Shown: positions 25,606-33,666 of the stretch, one piece after another
How the letters are laid out: every line of letters begins with the position of its first letter
Numbering within the stretch: the first letter of the stretch is position 1
Assembly (NCBI GenBank): GCA_028718605.1
Contig: JAQULM010000001.1
Coordinates: forward strand, 470,785-534,784
Length of the DNA stretch: 64,000 nt
Source of the DNA: Patescibacteria group bacterium
GTDB taxonomy: Bacteria > Patescibacteria > ABY1 > UBA10025 > JAHIVO01
Direction of reading: 5' to 3'
Program-made: the position numbers and the translations under genes
Notes under the pieces: generated by a model
Databases searched by the model: none
Told to the model about the DNA's origin: nothing
Seen by the model: the letters and a program-made list of their open reading frames with translations, nothing else

Positions 25606-27314
25606 TCAATGACCGAAGAACAGGCGGCCTTCCCCGACCGGCAGCCAGATCAGGGTCGTGTTAGTTTCCTTCATGAGGGAAAGCAACGCGTCGTCTCCGC
25701 CGCCTTTGGCAACGGAGCCAGAAACGGTCAGGATCACTTTAATGCCATCATCGATCAGGGCGGCTGCTCCGTCCGGGAAGGGGAAGAAGCTGTCATTAAC
25801 GCAGACCGCGCCAGTCGTGCCATGACCCTGCTCATGGGCAGTATCCACTGCTAGTTCATTGGCGTCGACGCGGTCCGGCCGCGTGGTGCCGTTGCCGATG
25901 AGCATGCGGTTCTTGACGATCGTCGCGGTGTTACTGTTGCTGGTCTGGCAGATAGCCACGGCCAGTAGGAGGTTGTCCTTCTGGGCGCGCGTCAATTTGC
26001 CAATGCGCTGGACCGAGGGACGGTTGAACCGGAAGATGTAGGTGCCGTAGCTCGGCTGCCTGAGAAGTCCGCCGCGTACTGGTCGGAACACCGGAGCCAT
26101 ATTCAGGGTCGGGTCAGTCAGGGCTGGGTTGACCAGCATCTTGCAGGCGCCTTTCGGGCGTTTGAGGTAGTTGATCGCTTCCGGGGTGATGTCCGGCGCG
26201 AAGACACCGTCGAGGATGCGTTTCCTTCCGCCGGCCATACTGGTCCGCAGTACCTTGGCGCCCTGTTCGTCGATGGTGAAGTTGGTTATCACCATGCCGC
26301 CCATGATGGCGCGGGGATTGCCGCGGATCATGTTCCGCAGTACGATCAGCCGGTTATTGCCGAATGAAGCACCGCAGGCGTTCCCATGTTTCACCCCGAC
26401 GGCGAAGTACTTGAACTTTCTGCCGTTCTGGGCGAAGGTGGCCACGATGTGGCTAATAGTGATGAGCAAACGGTCCAGATCAGTGAAGTTGACATAACCC
26501 ATGGGCGCCCCTTCCACCTGATGGAAGCGGTGCAGGGCAAGCGGGTCGTCGGTGACGTGCGAAAAGAGTCCAGCCGGTACCTGCCAGGGGTTTTCCCCAT
26601 ATCGGAGACCCTGGACCAACTGGCCGATCATGCCGTCGTACTTGCCGCCACTCCGGTATCGTGCGGAAGCGAGGCAGTAGAGAGCGACGATGTATTCGGC
26701 TTTGGCTGCCAGGTCATTCCTATCTTCCGGGCTGATGTGGCCGAATTCGCGCAGCTTGTCAATGACACATTGACGATCCGCCGGGTCGCCAATGACGATC
26801 CGGCCACCTTTGGCCGCCGAACGGAGCAATGTCGGTCCGCCGATATCGGTCAGTTCAATGACCGACTCGCGTGTTGAGCCATCGCGCGCGATCTCCTTTT
26901 CCATGGGGTAGAGGTCGACACATACCAGGTCAAAGATGACACCACAGAGCTTTCCAGGTCAGCTATGTCAGTCTCCTGCTTTTCCCGGCAAAGCATGCCG
27001 CCGTGTATGTGCTGGTCGAGTGTCACTACCCGGTGGCCGAAATAACTGCCACCGAATTCCGACTTTATCTGACCGAGCACCATCGATGGCAGCGTGTGAT
27101 CGTGGCCGGCAGCAATTCTTTTAACCTGTTCAGCCACCGAACTGCCGATGAATTCAGCGGTGTCGATGACTGTAATTCCGTGCTCACGCAGGAAATTGGC
27201 CGTGCCGCCGGATGAATAGATCGTCCAGCCTAGATCTACCAGTGCTTGGACAAATATGTCAATTCCATCCTTGTGATAGACGGAAATGACCGCGTTTTGT
27301 TTACTGACAGGCAT
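25606..27314 (-). pseudogene. purH: purH (AICAR transformylase / IMP cyclohydrolase) with a frameshift
   Basis: PurH catalyses the last two steps of IMP synthesis. The first frame (27314 to about 26945) encodes the IMP-cyclohydrolase N terminus (VSKQNAVISVYHKDGI). The second (to 25606) encodes the rest, from VIFDLVCVDLYP through the transformylase domain to the typical FFGH end. They are joined by a shift of one frame near 26935-26955. Unless this is a sequencing error the gene is broken. The start follows a strong AAGGAGG. It has its own promoter and lies between 60-bp direct repeats, pointing to acquisition as a unit. The only other purine gene here is purM, 15 kb away. Confidence 0.88.
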
Positions 27315-27370
27315 GAAAGCCTCCTTACATGTTTAGGTGCGTTTATTGGTTTCTGTTTATTTATTGGGTT

Positions 27371-27399
27371 ACCTTAGTAAAAAGTACTGCGGTTGTCAA
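27371..27399 (-). promoter_or_regulatory. Promoter of purH
   Basis: Minus-strand TTGACA (27399-27394) and TAAGGT (27376-27371) with 17 bp between. The -10 is weak. Confidence 0.5.
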
Positions 27400-27528
27400 C
27401 ACGTTATAATGGTTCAATACCTTGTGACCACCCTGGAGGAGTACAATGGTATGTATATGGCATACACAATCAATCCTCATTTACCAAAAGTACGCATGCA
27501 GGCAGTTCGTTTGGTACGCCTGCGGGGT

Positions 27529-27588
27529 GATTTGACATATGGCAACGCACCTCCGAGGATGAATACGAGCGTTTCCTGTTTTGAATTG
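27529..27588. repeat. 60-bp direct repeat, right copy (flanks purH)
   Basis: Second copy of the repeat at 25387-25446, upstream of purH. It continues into TTGAGTGGAGA-CGCG-TTGAGTGGAGA, a short tandem repeat absent from the left copy. Confidence 0.9.
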
Positions 27589-27649
27589 AGTGGAGACGCG
27601 TTGAGTGGAGATGCACGGAACCTTAACCCAGAAAGGAGGGACCCCAAAA

Positions 27650-27694
27650 TGTCCCGACTCATCGTTCGCCGCAACGAACTGACGAAGAAGTAAC
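27650..27694 (+). CDS. Possible 14-residue leader or micro-peptide
   Basis: An ATG preceded by AGAAAGGAGGGACCCCAAA opens a 14-codon frame ending in TAA; the peptide (MSRLIVRRNELTKK) is basic. The ribosome-binding site is among the strongest in the window, which is why I note so short a frame. A hairpin-rich stretch follows, with a terminator at 27885-27922 and no larger gene, so it could be a leader peptide of a lost gene or a free micro-peptide. Confidence 0.35.
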
Positions 27695-27884
27695 TCCCGA
27701 CGGTTTCAAGAACGCGGAGGGTCTTCCGCTCATCGAGCGGCGGCGCCCTCTCTCCTGTATGCGGCATTGAGCGCTCCGTGCCTTTTATATGAGAGCAACA
27801 ACGCAGGCTGAAATGCGGCCAAATTTAAAGCCTGCGGCTCCTCGAAAGGCGATGTGCTTCTCGAAGCTCGCATACGAAATTCAA

Positions 27885-27922
27885 CGCCCGCGCACAAAAG
27901 ACCCTTCTGATATGCGCGGGCG
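27885..27922 (+). terminator. Terminator of an unassigned transcript
   Basis: A 10-bp perfect stem (27885-27894 with 27913-27922) is followed by ATATTTATTATT. No gene other than the 14-codon frame lies ahead of it on the plus strand, so it may end a small RNA covering roughly 27600-27930. Confidence 0.7.
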
Positions 27923-27929
27923 ATATTTA

Positions 27930-28198
27930 TTATTCAATACGTAGCACGTCCCCCATTGACAAATCAAATCGATCAGGCAGGGTGAATGCATCCCCCATGG
28001 ACAGATCGCATTAGCCATGGATGTGAGCGGTTCTCGAGGCCGCTCTGACAACTAAATCAAAATAAAGAACAAGCTGATCGCGAAAGCGGACAGTACCTTA
28101 GGGAGTATCCCTAAACCGCCAATCTGCCGCCATAACATCCCTCGGAACCATCCGGCCTTTTTAATTTACACCAGATGAATGCCTCTTTTTGCTCACAG
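27930..28198 (+). other. Noncoding stretch with short repeats and hairpins
   Basis: No gene seen. It contains a 17-nt near-repeat (TCCCCCATTGACAAATC at 27949-27965 and TCCCCCATGGACAGATC at 27991-28007), a CGGTTCTCGAGGCCG hairpin and a TTAGGGA-GTA-TCCCTAA hairpin. It could be a structured 5' leader or small RNA upstream of clpP. I found no signature of tmRNA, SRP RNA or RNase P RNA. Confidence 0.4.
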
Positions 28199-28228
28199 TT
28201 GACAAGGAATGCCGAAAACGCCTATACT
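28199..28228 (+). promoter_or_regulatory. Promoter of clpP
   Basis: TTGACA (28199-28204) and TATACT (28223-28228), spacer 18 bp, about 45 nt ahead of the clpP start. Confidence 0.65.
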
Positions 28229-28272
28229 ATAAACTACCTTACTTCTTAAAATTTAAACCTAACAACTAATCA

Positions 28273-28851
28273 ATGTACCTCGTACCAACAGTGGTAGAGA
28301 AATCTAACTTCGGCGAACGAGCGTACGATATTTACTCTCGGCTACTTAAGGATAGGATTATCTTCCTGGGCAGCCCGATCGATGATAGTGTCGCGAACAC
28401 AGTAATCGCGCAGCTTCTGTTCTTGGATTCGGAAGACAAGACGAAAGATATCAAGCTCTACGTCAATACACCCGGCGGTTCCGTAACGGCGGGCCTCGCA
28501 ATCTACGACACGATGCAGTACGTGAAGTCAGACGTAGCAACGATCTGTGTCGGGCTTGCGGGCTCGATGGGCGCTGTGTTGCTCGCGGCAGGCGCGCGCG
28601 GCAAGCGGTTTGCGCTCCCCAATGCGGAAATTTTGCTCCACCAGGTCATGGGCGGAGCAGAAGGGCAAGCAGTTGATATCAAAATCCGCGCTGAACACAT
28701 CATCAAGATCAGGGACAAAATCAATGAGGTGCTCGCACACCATACCGGCCAATCGATCGCCCAGATCAGTAAAGACACGGACCGGGACTTCTTTATGTCC
28801 ACGGAGCAAGCGAAAAAATACGGTGTCATCGACAAGATAATCAAAACGTAG
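28273..28851 (+). CDS. clpP: ATP-dependent Clp protease proteolytic subunit
   Basis: A 192-residue serine protease subunit that forms the ClpP barrel. The catalytic triad is in place: S98 in GLAGSMG, H123 in LLHQ, and D172 in DTDRD. Length is normal. ClpX or another unfoldase is not in the window. The gene has its own promoter; 140 nt with a small hairpin separate it from rny. Confidence 0.96.
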   Translation: MYLVPTVVEKSNFGERAYDIYSRLLKDRIIFLGSPIDDSVANTVIAQLLFLDSEDKTKDIKLYVNTPGGSVTAGLAIYDTMQYVKSDVATICVGLAGSMGAVLLAAGARGKRFALPNAEILLHQVMGGAEGQAVDIKIRAEHIIKIRDKINEVLAHHTGQSIAQISKDTDRDFFMSTEQAKKYGVIDKIIKT

Positions 28852-28990
28852 CGGGCCCGATTAACTGCACGTATCCTATCATCCCAACATGTAGTCGAGG
28901 GTAGCCACGAGAGTGGCGAACCCCCTCTTTGCAATGCTTTCATAATTAATTTCACCCAATTACCCAACAATAATTAACAATTTTACACGT

Positions 28991-30523
28991 ATGGAAATCA
29001 AAAACTGGATATGGGTTGCGCTGACAATCGTTTCACTGCCCGGAGGGCTCATTCTCGGCTATATTGCCCGGAAAGTTTGGGCGGCAAAACAGATCAATAC
29101 AGCTGAAGCGCGGCTCCAAAACCTGATACAGGATGCGAAAAACAAGCAACGGGAGCTGCTGATCTCAGCGAAAGATAAGGCAATCCAAGTCGTCGATGAT
29201 GCAAAACGCGAAGCAGAAGACCGGCGGCGGGAACTGAGGCACATGCAGGAACGCCTCGAGCAGCGCGAGAGCCGGTTTGACCAGAAACTGATGTCACTGG
29301 AAGAGAAAAGCCAGCGGCTGCAGGAAAAAGCGACAAAACTCGAAGCAGCGCGGACCGAACTCTACAAGATCAAAGAGCAACAGATGGAAAAACTGGAAAA
29401 AATTGCGGGCCTGTCCAAAGAAGAGGCAAAAAAAGTGCTCCTGGACAATACAGAACGTGAAATGAAGGACGAGCTGGTTCACCGCATCACGAAACTGCAA
29501 CACGAATCCAACGAAACACTTGAAAAAGAGGGGAAGGACATCTTGTCCCGCGTCATCCAGCGGACTGCTGCAGCGCACACCGCGGAAACGACCACCACGA
29601 TCGTCAACCTGCCGTCAGACGACATGAAGGGCAGAATCATCGGCCGAGAAGGACGCAATATCAAAGCGCTCGAGCAGCTGACTGGCGTTGAAATCATCGT
29701 TGATGATACGCCGGAAGCAATCGTCATCTCTGGATTCTCGCCGATACGCCGGCATCTCGCGAAACGCACGCTGGAAAAACTGATCGAGGATGGAAGAATC
29801 CATCCCGGACGAATCGAGGAAACGATCGAAAAAGCGAAGAAGGAACTCGCGCTCGATATAAAAAAAGCTGGTGAGGAAGCAGCCTACGAAGTCGGCATTG
29901 CTGGGCTTGATCCAAAGCTCCTCCAGATCATCGGCCGCCTGAAATACCGTACAAGTTACGGCCAAAACAATCTGCGCCATTCGATTGAAGTGGCGCACCT
30001 CTCAGCACTCCTTGCCGAAGAGCTCGGTGCGGACGTGGCAATCGCGAAGAAAGGCGGCTTCCTGCACGACATCGGCAAAGCGGTCGACCATGAAATTCAG
30101 GGCACACACCCGGAAATCGGCAAAGATATCGGGAAAAAGTTTAATCTCCCCAAAGAAATCATTGACTGCATCGCATACCACCATGAGGATGAGCCGCCAT
30201 CACTCGAAGCGGTTATTGTGAAAGTCGCCGATGCGATTTCGGGAGCGCGCCCTGGTGCACGGAAAGATACGTACGAACATTACCTGCAGCGCCTCGATGA
30301 GCTCGAATCACTGGCGAAGTCATTCGAGGGCGTTGAGAAGTCATATGCGATCCAGGCTGGACGCGAAGTCCGTGTGTTCGTCATGCCTGAGAAAATTGAC
30401 GACCTCCAGGCATTGAAGCTAGCGAAAGAAATTGCTACAAAAATTGAACATGAGCTGAAATACCCCGGCGAAATTAAAGTCAATGTAATTCGGGAAACGC
30501 GCATCATCGAATATGCCCACTAA
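28991..30523 (+). CDS. rny: Ribonuclease Y
   Basis: RNase Y is a membrane-anchored endoribonuclease that starts mRNA decay. The 510-residue product has an N-terminal membrane helix, a long charged coiled coil (about 30-200), a KH domain (GRIIGREGRNIKALEQLTG) and an HD domain with FLHDIGKAVDHE. Length and order match the family. It overlaps ymdB by 11 nt, the same pairing as in Firmicutes. Confidence 0.96.
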   Translation: MEIKNWIWVALTIVSLPGGLILGYIARKVWAAKQINTAEARLQNLIQDAKNKQRELLISAKDKAIQVVDDAKREAEDRRRELRHMQERLEQRESRFDQKLMSLEEKSQRLQEKATKLEAARTELYKIKEQQMEKLEKIAGLSKEEAKKVLLDNTEREMKDELVHRITKLQHESNETLEKEGKDILSRVIQRTAAAHTAETTTTIVNLPSDDMKGRIIGREGRNIKALEQLTGVEIIVDDTPEAIVISGFSPIRRHLAKRTLEKLIEDGRIHPGRIEETIEKAKKELALDIKKAGEEAAYEVGIAGLDPKLLQIIGRLKYRTSYGQNNLRHSIEVAHLSALLAEELGADVAIAKKGGFLHDIGKAVDHEIQGTHPEIGKDIGKKFNLPKEIIDCIAYHHEDEPPSLEAVIVKVADAISGARPGARKDTYEHYLQRLDELESLAKSFEGVEKSYAIQAGREVRVFVMPEKIDDLQALKLAKEIATKIEHELKYPGEIKVNVIRETRIIEYAH

Positions 30524-31322
30524 GGAATTCAAAGTTCTCTTTTTCGGCGATATCGTCGGCAAACCAGGCCGGAAGGCGCTCGCTGCAGTGCTGCCAGAGC
30601 TCAAGAAAACCTACCAGCCGACGGTCGTTATCGCAAATGCGGAAAACCTCGGCCATGGCGTCGGCGTCACGCGGAAAACCCTTGAGGAATGCCAGCACGC
30701 CGGCGTCGATCTGTTCACGTCCGGCAACCATATTTGGAAAAAGCCGGAAGTATACGAAATTTTTGAAAAAGGGGACGTTCCCCTGATCCGCCCAGCGAAC
30801 TTCCCGGGCGACCAACCCGGAAGCGGACATACCGTCATTTCTCTTGGCTCATACGCGCTCCTTGTGATAAACTTAAACGGACAGGTGTTCATCGACGAGC
30901 AGTTTGAGAATCCCTTCCACGCTTTTGACCACATCATCGGGATGTATTCTCCGGGTGACCTCAACGGCATAATCGTAGATTTGCACGCAGAAGCGACATC
31001 GGAAAAAGTCGCCTTCGGTTGGCACGCGGACGGCCGTGCGTCTGCGGTTCTCGGCACTCACACGCATATCCCGACCGCAGATACGGCGCTCCTGCCAAAC
31101 GGCACGGCGTACCAGACCGACGTTGGGATGGTCGGCTTGAAAGAATCAGTCATCGGCGTCGATAAGGACATTGTCCTGAATAATTTCACCAAGGAAACAC
31201 AGCGTTCGCACGATATTCCCGACCACGGTGCATGTATAGTCAACGGAACATTGGTCACTATTAATCCCGCAACGCGGTACGCTGAAGCGATCGAACGCGT
31301 GTATCGGGAAGCAACCGTATAA
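30513..31322 (+). CDS. ymdB: YmdB/TIGR00282-family metallophosphoesterase
   Basis: The 269-residue calcineurin-like phosphoesterase has the metal-binding series FFGDIVGKPGR, NAENLGHGVG, SGNHIW and the late GTHTHIPT. In Bacillus the family hydrolyses 2',3'-cAMP and interacts with RNase Y. The start overlaps the rny stop, so the two are translationally coupled; a role with RNase Y is likely. Confidence 0.93.
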   Translation: MPTKEFKVLFFGDIVGKPGRKALAAVLPELKKTYQPTVVIANAENLGHGVGVTRKTLEECQHAGVDLFTSGNHIWKKPEVYEIFEKGDVPLIRPANFPGDQPGSGHTVISLGSYALLVINLNGQVFIDEQFENPFHAFDHIIGMYSPGDLNGIIVDLHAEATSEKVAFGWHADGRASAVLGTHTHIPTADTALLPNGTAYQTDVGMVGLKESVIGVDKDIVLNNFTKETQRSHDIPDHGACIVNGTLVTINPATRYAEAIERVYREATV

Positions 31323-31360
31323 CACTTTAACGACGAACCAATAGAAAGGAGGTGTCATCC

Positions 31361-31642
31361 ATGAAAAAAGGCGAATTGATCAACAAAATTGCGGAAAAAG
31401 TCGGAGTTTCAAAAAAGCAGGCAGAAGACATGCTCGAAGCGATGACTGGCACCATTACCGAGGCCTTGAAAGCGGGAGACGAAGTTACTATCACGGGCTT
31501 TGGCACATTCATGCCGAAGACGCGCACTGCCCGCGGAGGCGTAAACCCACAGAAACCGTCAGAGCGGATCCAAATCCCCGCGGTTACCATACCGAAATTC
31601 AAATCCGGTAAAGCGCTGAAAGACGCACTCAAAGGCAAATAA
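31361..31642 (+). CDS. hup: HU-family DNA-binding protein
   Basis: A 93-residue nucleoid protein of the HU/IHF fold: MKKGELINKIAEKVGVSKK, the VTITGFGTF strand and a shortened DNA-binding arm (GGVNPQKPSERIQIPA), then PKFKSGKALKDALK. The start is the ATG at 31361, 6 nt after GGAGGTG; the GTG at 31352 overlaps that site. A strong terminator follows. Confidence 0.95.
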   Translation: MKKGELINKIAEKVGVSKKQAEDMLEAMTGTITEALKAGDEVTITGFGTFMPKTRTARGGVNPQKPSERIQIPAVTIPKFKSGKALKDALKGK

Positions 31643-31661
31643 CTGTATTTACTAATACTGG

Positions 31662-31691
31662 ACAAAACCCCCAAAAAACAGGGGGTTTTGT
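31662..31691 (+). terminator. Terminator of the HU gene
   Basis: An 11-bp stem (31662-31672 with 31681-31691) with a T-rich 3' arm. Confidence 0.85.
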
Positions 31692-31698
31692 ATTATCA

Positions 31699-31728
31699 TT
31701 GACTTGATTGTACTGGTGGCAGTACACT
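31699..31728 (+). promoter_or_regulatory. Promoter of the 31770 orphan gene
   Basis: TTGACT (31699-31704) and TACACT (31723-31728), spacer 18 bp. Confidence 0.5.
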
Positions 31729-31769
31729 ATGTTGAAATACAACGCAAAACCGTTCAAAGCGGAGGACAC

Positions 31770-32126
31770 ATGTCAGTCAGAAACATTCAGGTTGTTTGCT
31801 CAGTGCTCCAATATATTAAGGAGCGCAATGGTTTGGTTCTGATAGTTCGGTCAGAAGAGCATGACCTGTTCCCAGGAGGATATCCTGTCTTCATCGTCGT
31901 TCCCTATAAACAGGGGACGGGGTATACGTATCGGGGCGAGACGTTACGCTGGATTCCGTTCGCCGACGCACTCGTGGGATTAGGCTTGGAGGCGACATTC
32001 ACGGTGCGCATCACCGGGAAAACCGAGCTCGTCGAATCGGCAGAACTGTACCCTGGCCAACCGAGGAAGAATTGGCCGAGCAACCGAACGTGGGTAATCA
32101 TCGCGGACAGCATCACGGTCGAGTAA
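31770..32126 (+). CDS. Orphan small protein
   Basis: The 118-residue product is beta-rich and soluble in appearance, with repeated aromatic and proline positions; I do not recognise it. The start is set by GGAGG 4 nt before the ATG at 31770. It has its own promoter and terminator, like the other stand-alone cassettes in this window. Confidence 0.55.
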   Translation: MSVRNIQVVCSVLQYIKERNGLVLIVRSEEHDLFPGGYPVFIVVPYKQGTGYTYRGETLRWIPFADALVGLGLEATFTVRITGKTELVESAELYPGQPRKNWPSNRTWVIIADSITVE

Positions 32127-32161
32127 ATCCTGACGACCCCAGATCTAAAACCATCGCCAAA

Positions 32162-32194
32162 TCACCCGACGTCTCAGTGCGTCGGGTGACTTTT
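32162..32194 (+). terminator. Terminator of the 31770 orphan gene
   Basis: A 10-bp perfect stem (32162-32171 with 32180-32189) followed by CTTTT. Confidence 0.85.
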
Positions 32195-32221
32195 AATATA
32201 AGTAAACCTATCGAATACAAA

Positions 32222-32275
32222 TGGGCATGGATGGACTCGGACCATCCGCCTACGCTATCGCTCCGGCGGACAGGT
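32222..32275 (-). repeat. 3' half of a broken tRNA with an inserted palindrome
   Basis: The minus strand reads a T arm (GGATGG-TCCGAGT-CCATCC) and a 3' acceptor CATGCCCA, preceded by a palindrome (GTCCGCCGG ... GTAGGCGGA) where the anticodon arm should be. Its acceptor is complementary to GGGCATG in the 5' half at 32459-32497, so the two are halves of one former tRNA lying on either side of an intact tRNA-Ile. Confidence 0.65.
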
Positions 32276-32303
32276 CGACCCGTACGGTCTTTATTCCCAG
32301 AGG

Positions 32304-32377
32304 TGGGCGCAGATGGACTCGAACCATCGACCCCCACTTTATAAGAGTGGTGCTCTAACCAACTGAGCTATGCGCCC
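32304..32377 (-). tRNA. tRNA-Ile(TAT)
   Basis: Minus-strand cloverleaf: acceptor GGGCGCA/TGCGCCC, anticodon arm CCACT-CTTATAA-AGTGG (anticodon TAT, reads ATA) and T loop TTCGAGT. Most bacteria read ATA with a lysidine-modified CAT anticodon, so a UAU isoacceptor is uncommon. CCA is not encoded. Confidence 0.9.
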
Positions 32378-32458
32378 ACCTCTGAAAACTTTTTTTAAAA
32401 AGGAACTCCCACGGCACTTGTCCCCCGCAGTCCCGAACGAAGTGAGGGGACAAAGGGG

Positions 32459-32497
32459 GATAAGAGTGGTGCTCTAACCAACTGAGCTACATGCCCA
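32459..32497 (-). repeat. 5' half of a broken tRNA-Ile copy
   Basis: The minus strand reads GGGCATGTAGCTCAGTTGG, a D arm and an anticodon 5' arm ending at CACTCTTAT, identical to tRNA-Ile(TAT) in that arm. It then breaks off within the anticodon loop into a GC-rich inverted-repeat stretch (CCCCCTTTGTCCCC ... GGGGGACAAG). Its partner 3' half is at 32222-32250. Confidence 0.7.
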
Positions 32498-32583
32498 TGC
32501 GTAGATTACTTCTGTGCTAAAAAACTGTAACATCAAAAAACCGGCTCGTCAACGCTTGATGAGATGGGGTATAACACGGATGA

Positions 32584-33615
32584 TTACACCTGAACGCTCT
32601 GCTTTTTAGTAAACAGCAAATGCATCCAGCGTAGGAATTTACTTTCGGGTTTCTGCTCTGTGAGCTTCAGAAACAAGAACCCCCATGCAATATACTGGAA
32701 CGTCACGTACGCTGATCCGATGAAGGCAATCAGGACGAACCAGACCAATACCCCGAGAATAAGCGCGACGGTAAAACCAGTACTTGAATTCATAATCAGG
32801 GAAGCAAGCGCAATAAGGATGAAAGGGATCGCCGTAATCCCCATAGCACATGCTATCAACAAACCAACAGCAAGCCCGGTGATTAAAACAATGATCGCCA
32901 TTTCAATGCTCACGAGCCAATTGCGCCTGAAGAGGTCCCAACCGAGCTTGACTGAATCCCGCACTGGTTTGCCGATAATGACGATGTAGGCAATCGCATA
33001 CTTTACGACGAATGACAGAATAACTGAAATGGGAATAAACACAATAAATACGAGGACAATGAAAATGATGCCTCCCAATAAATTATTCTTTATCAGGAAC
33101 CATGCGATCAGCGGAGTTCCCAATATGACTAATACGCCGTATACCACGACTTTTACGACGATATTGATCAGCAATATCGAACCAAAATACTTATTGCCTA
33201 CGCGGTACCCGTCCCCATACCGGATAGGTTCTCCGCCCTGGCTTTTTTTAGCAACATCAAACAGCGCCGCCTGTGAAACAACCGCGAGCCACAGCATTAC
33301 CACTGCAATCACGCAGACCATCAGCAGAAACAGAACTGCTTGGAGGGGATAAGCGGAAAAAAAGGCCTTCATATTTTCAAACACCTTCCACAGCAGCCCC
33401 TCCTGGTATATCGACTGGAAGCTCAGGATTTCGCGGGACCGTTCACCGATGTTTGTATAGTTTTTGAATAACGGCTCAAGTTCGCCGGTTGCACCAAGAA
33501 ACGCGGCGAAAAAACCAAAAAACCATAAAAATTTATTCTTCATGGTCACAGCATACGCTCGCCTGAGAACGTCTTGGTACACTGATGGTTGTGATGATGC
33601 TTTTTCACGCGGCAT
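32584..33615 (-). CDS. Multi-pass membrane protein
   Basis: The 343-residue product has about six to seven membrane helices, with a cytoplasmic stretch FDVAKKSQGGEPIRYGDGYRV between them, and resembles the general DUF975/DUF7544-like class of uncharacterised membrane proteins. No catalytic motif. The ATG at 33615 is preceded by GGAGGGCAGT. It follows ftsH on the same strand but ends 50 nt from the next start, so cotranscription is unclear. Confidence 0.65.
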   Translation of the reverse strand: MPREKASSQPSVYQDVLRRAYAVTMKNKFLWFFGFFAAFLGATGELEPLFKNYTNIGERSREILSFQSIYQEGLLWKVFENMKAFFSAYPLQAVLFLLMVCVIAVVMLWLAVVSQAALFDVAKKSQGGEPIRYGDGYRVGNKYFGSILLINIVVKVVVYGVLVILGTPLIAWFLIKNNLLGGIIFIVLVFIVFIPISVILSFVVKYAIAYIVIIGKPVRDSVKLGWDLFRRNWLVSIEMAIIVLITGLAVGLLIACAMGITAIPFILIALASLIMNSSTGFTVALILGVLVWFVLIAFIGSAYVTFQYIAWGFLFLKLTEQKPESKFLRWMHLLFTKKQSVQV

Positions 33616-33666
33616 ACTGCCCTCCGAAATTAGCTTACTTAGGTATCTCTATAATACCCTAAAAAG

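Noticed and set aside
27477..27767. 96-codon minus-strand ORF over the right 60-bp repeat
   Set aside because: No ribosome-binding site or family likeness, and the left repeat copy does not share the full frame.
27595..28198. tmRNA, SRP RNA or RNase P RNA
   Set aside because: No tRNA-like end, no tag frame, no GGAAGGAAGC-type SRP loop and no RNase P core motifs.
32250..32459. Group I intron between the two tRNA halves
   Set aside because: The interval contains a complete, different tRNA and lacks the conserved intron core.
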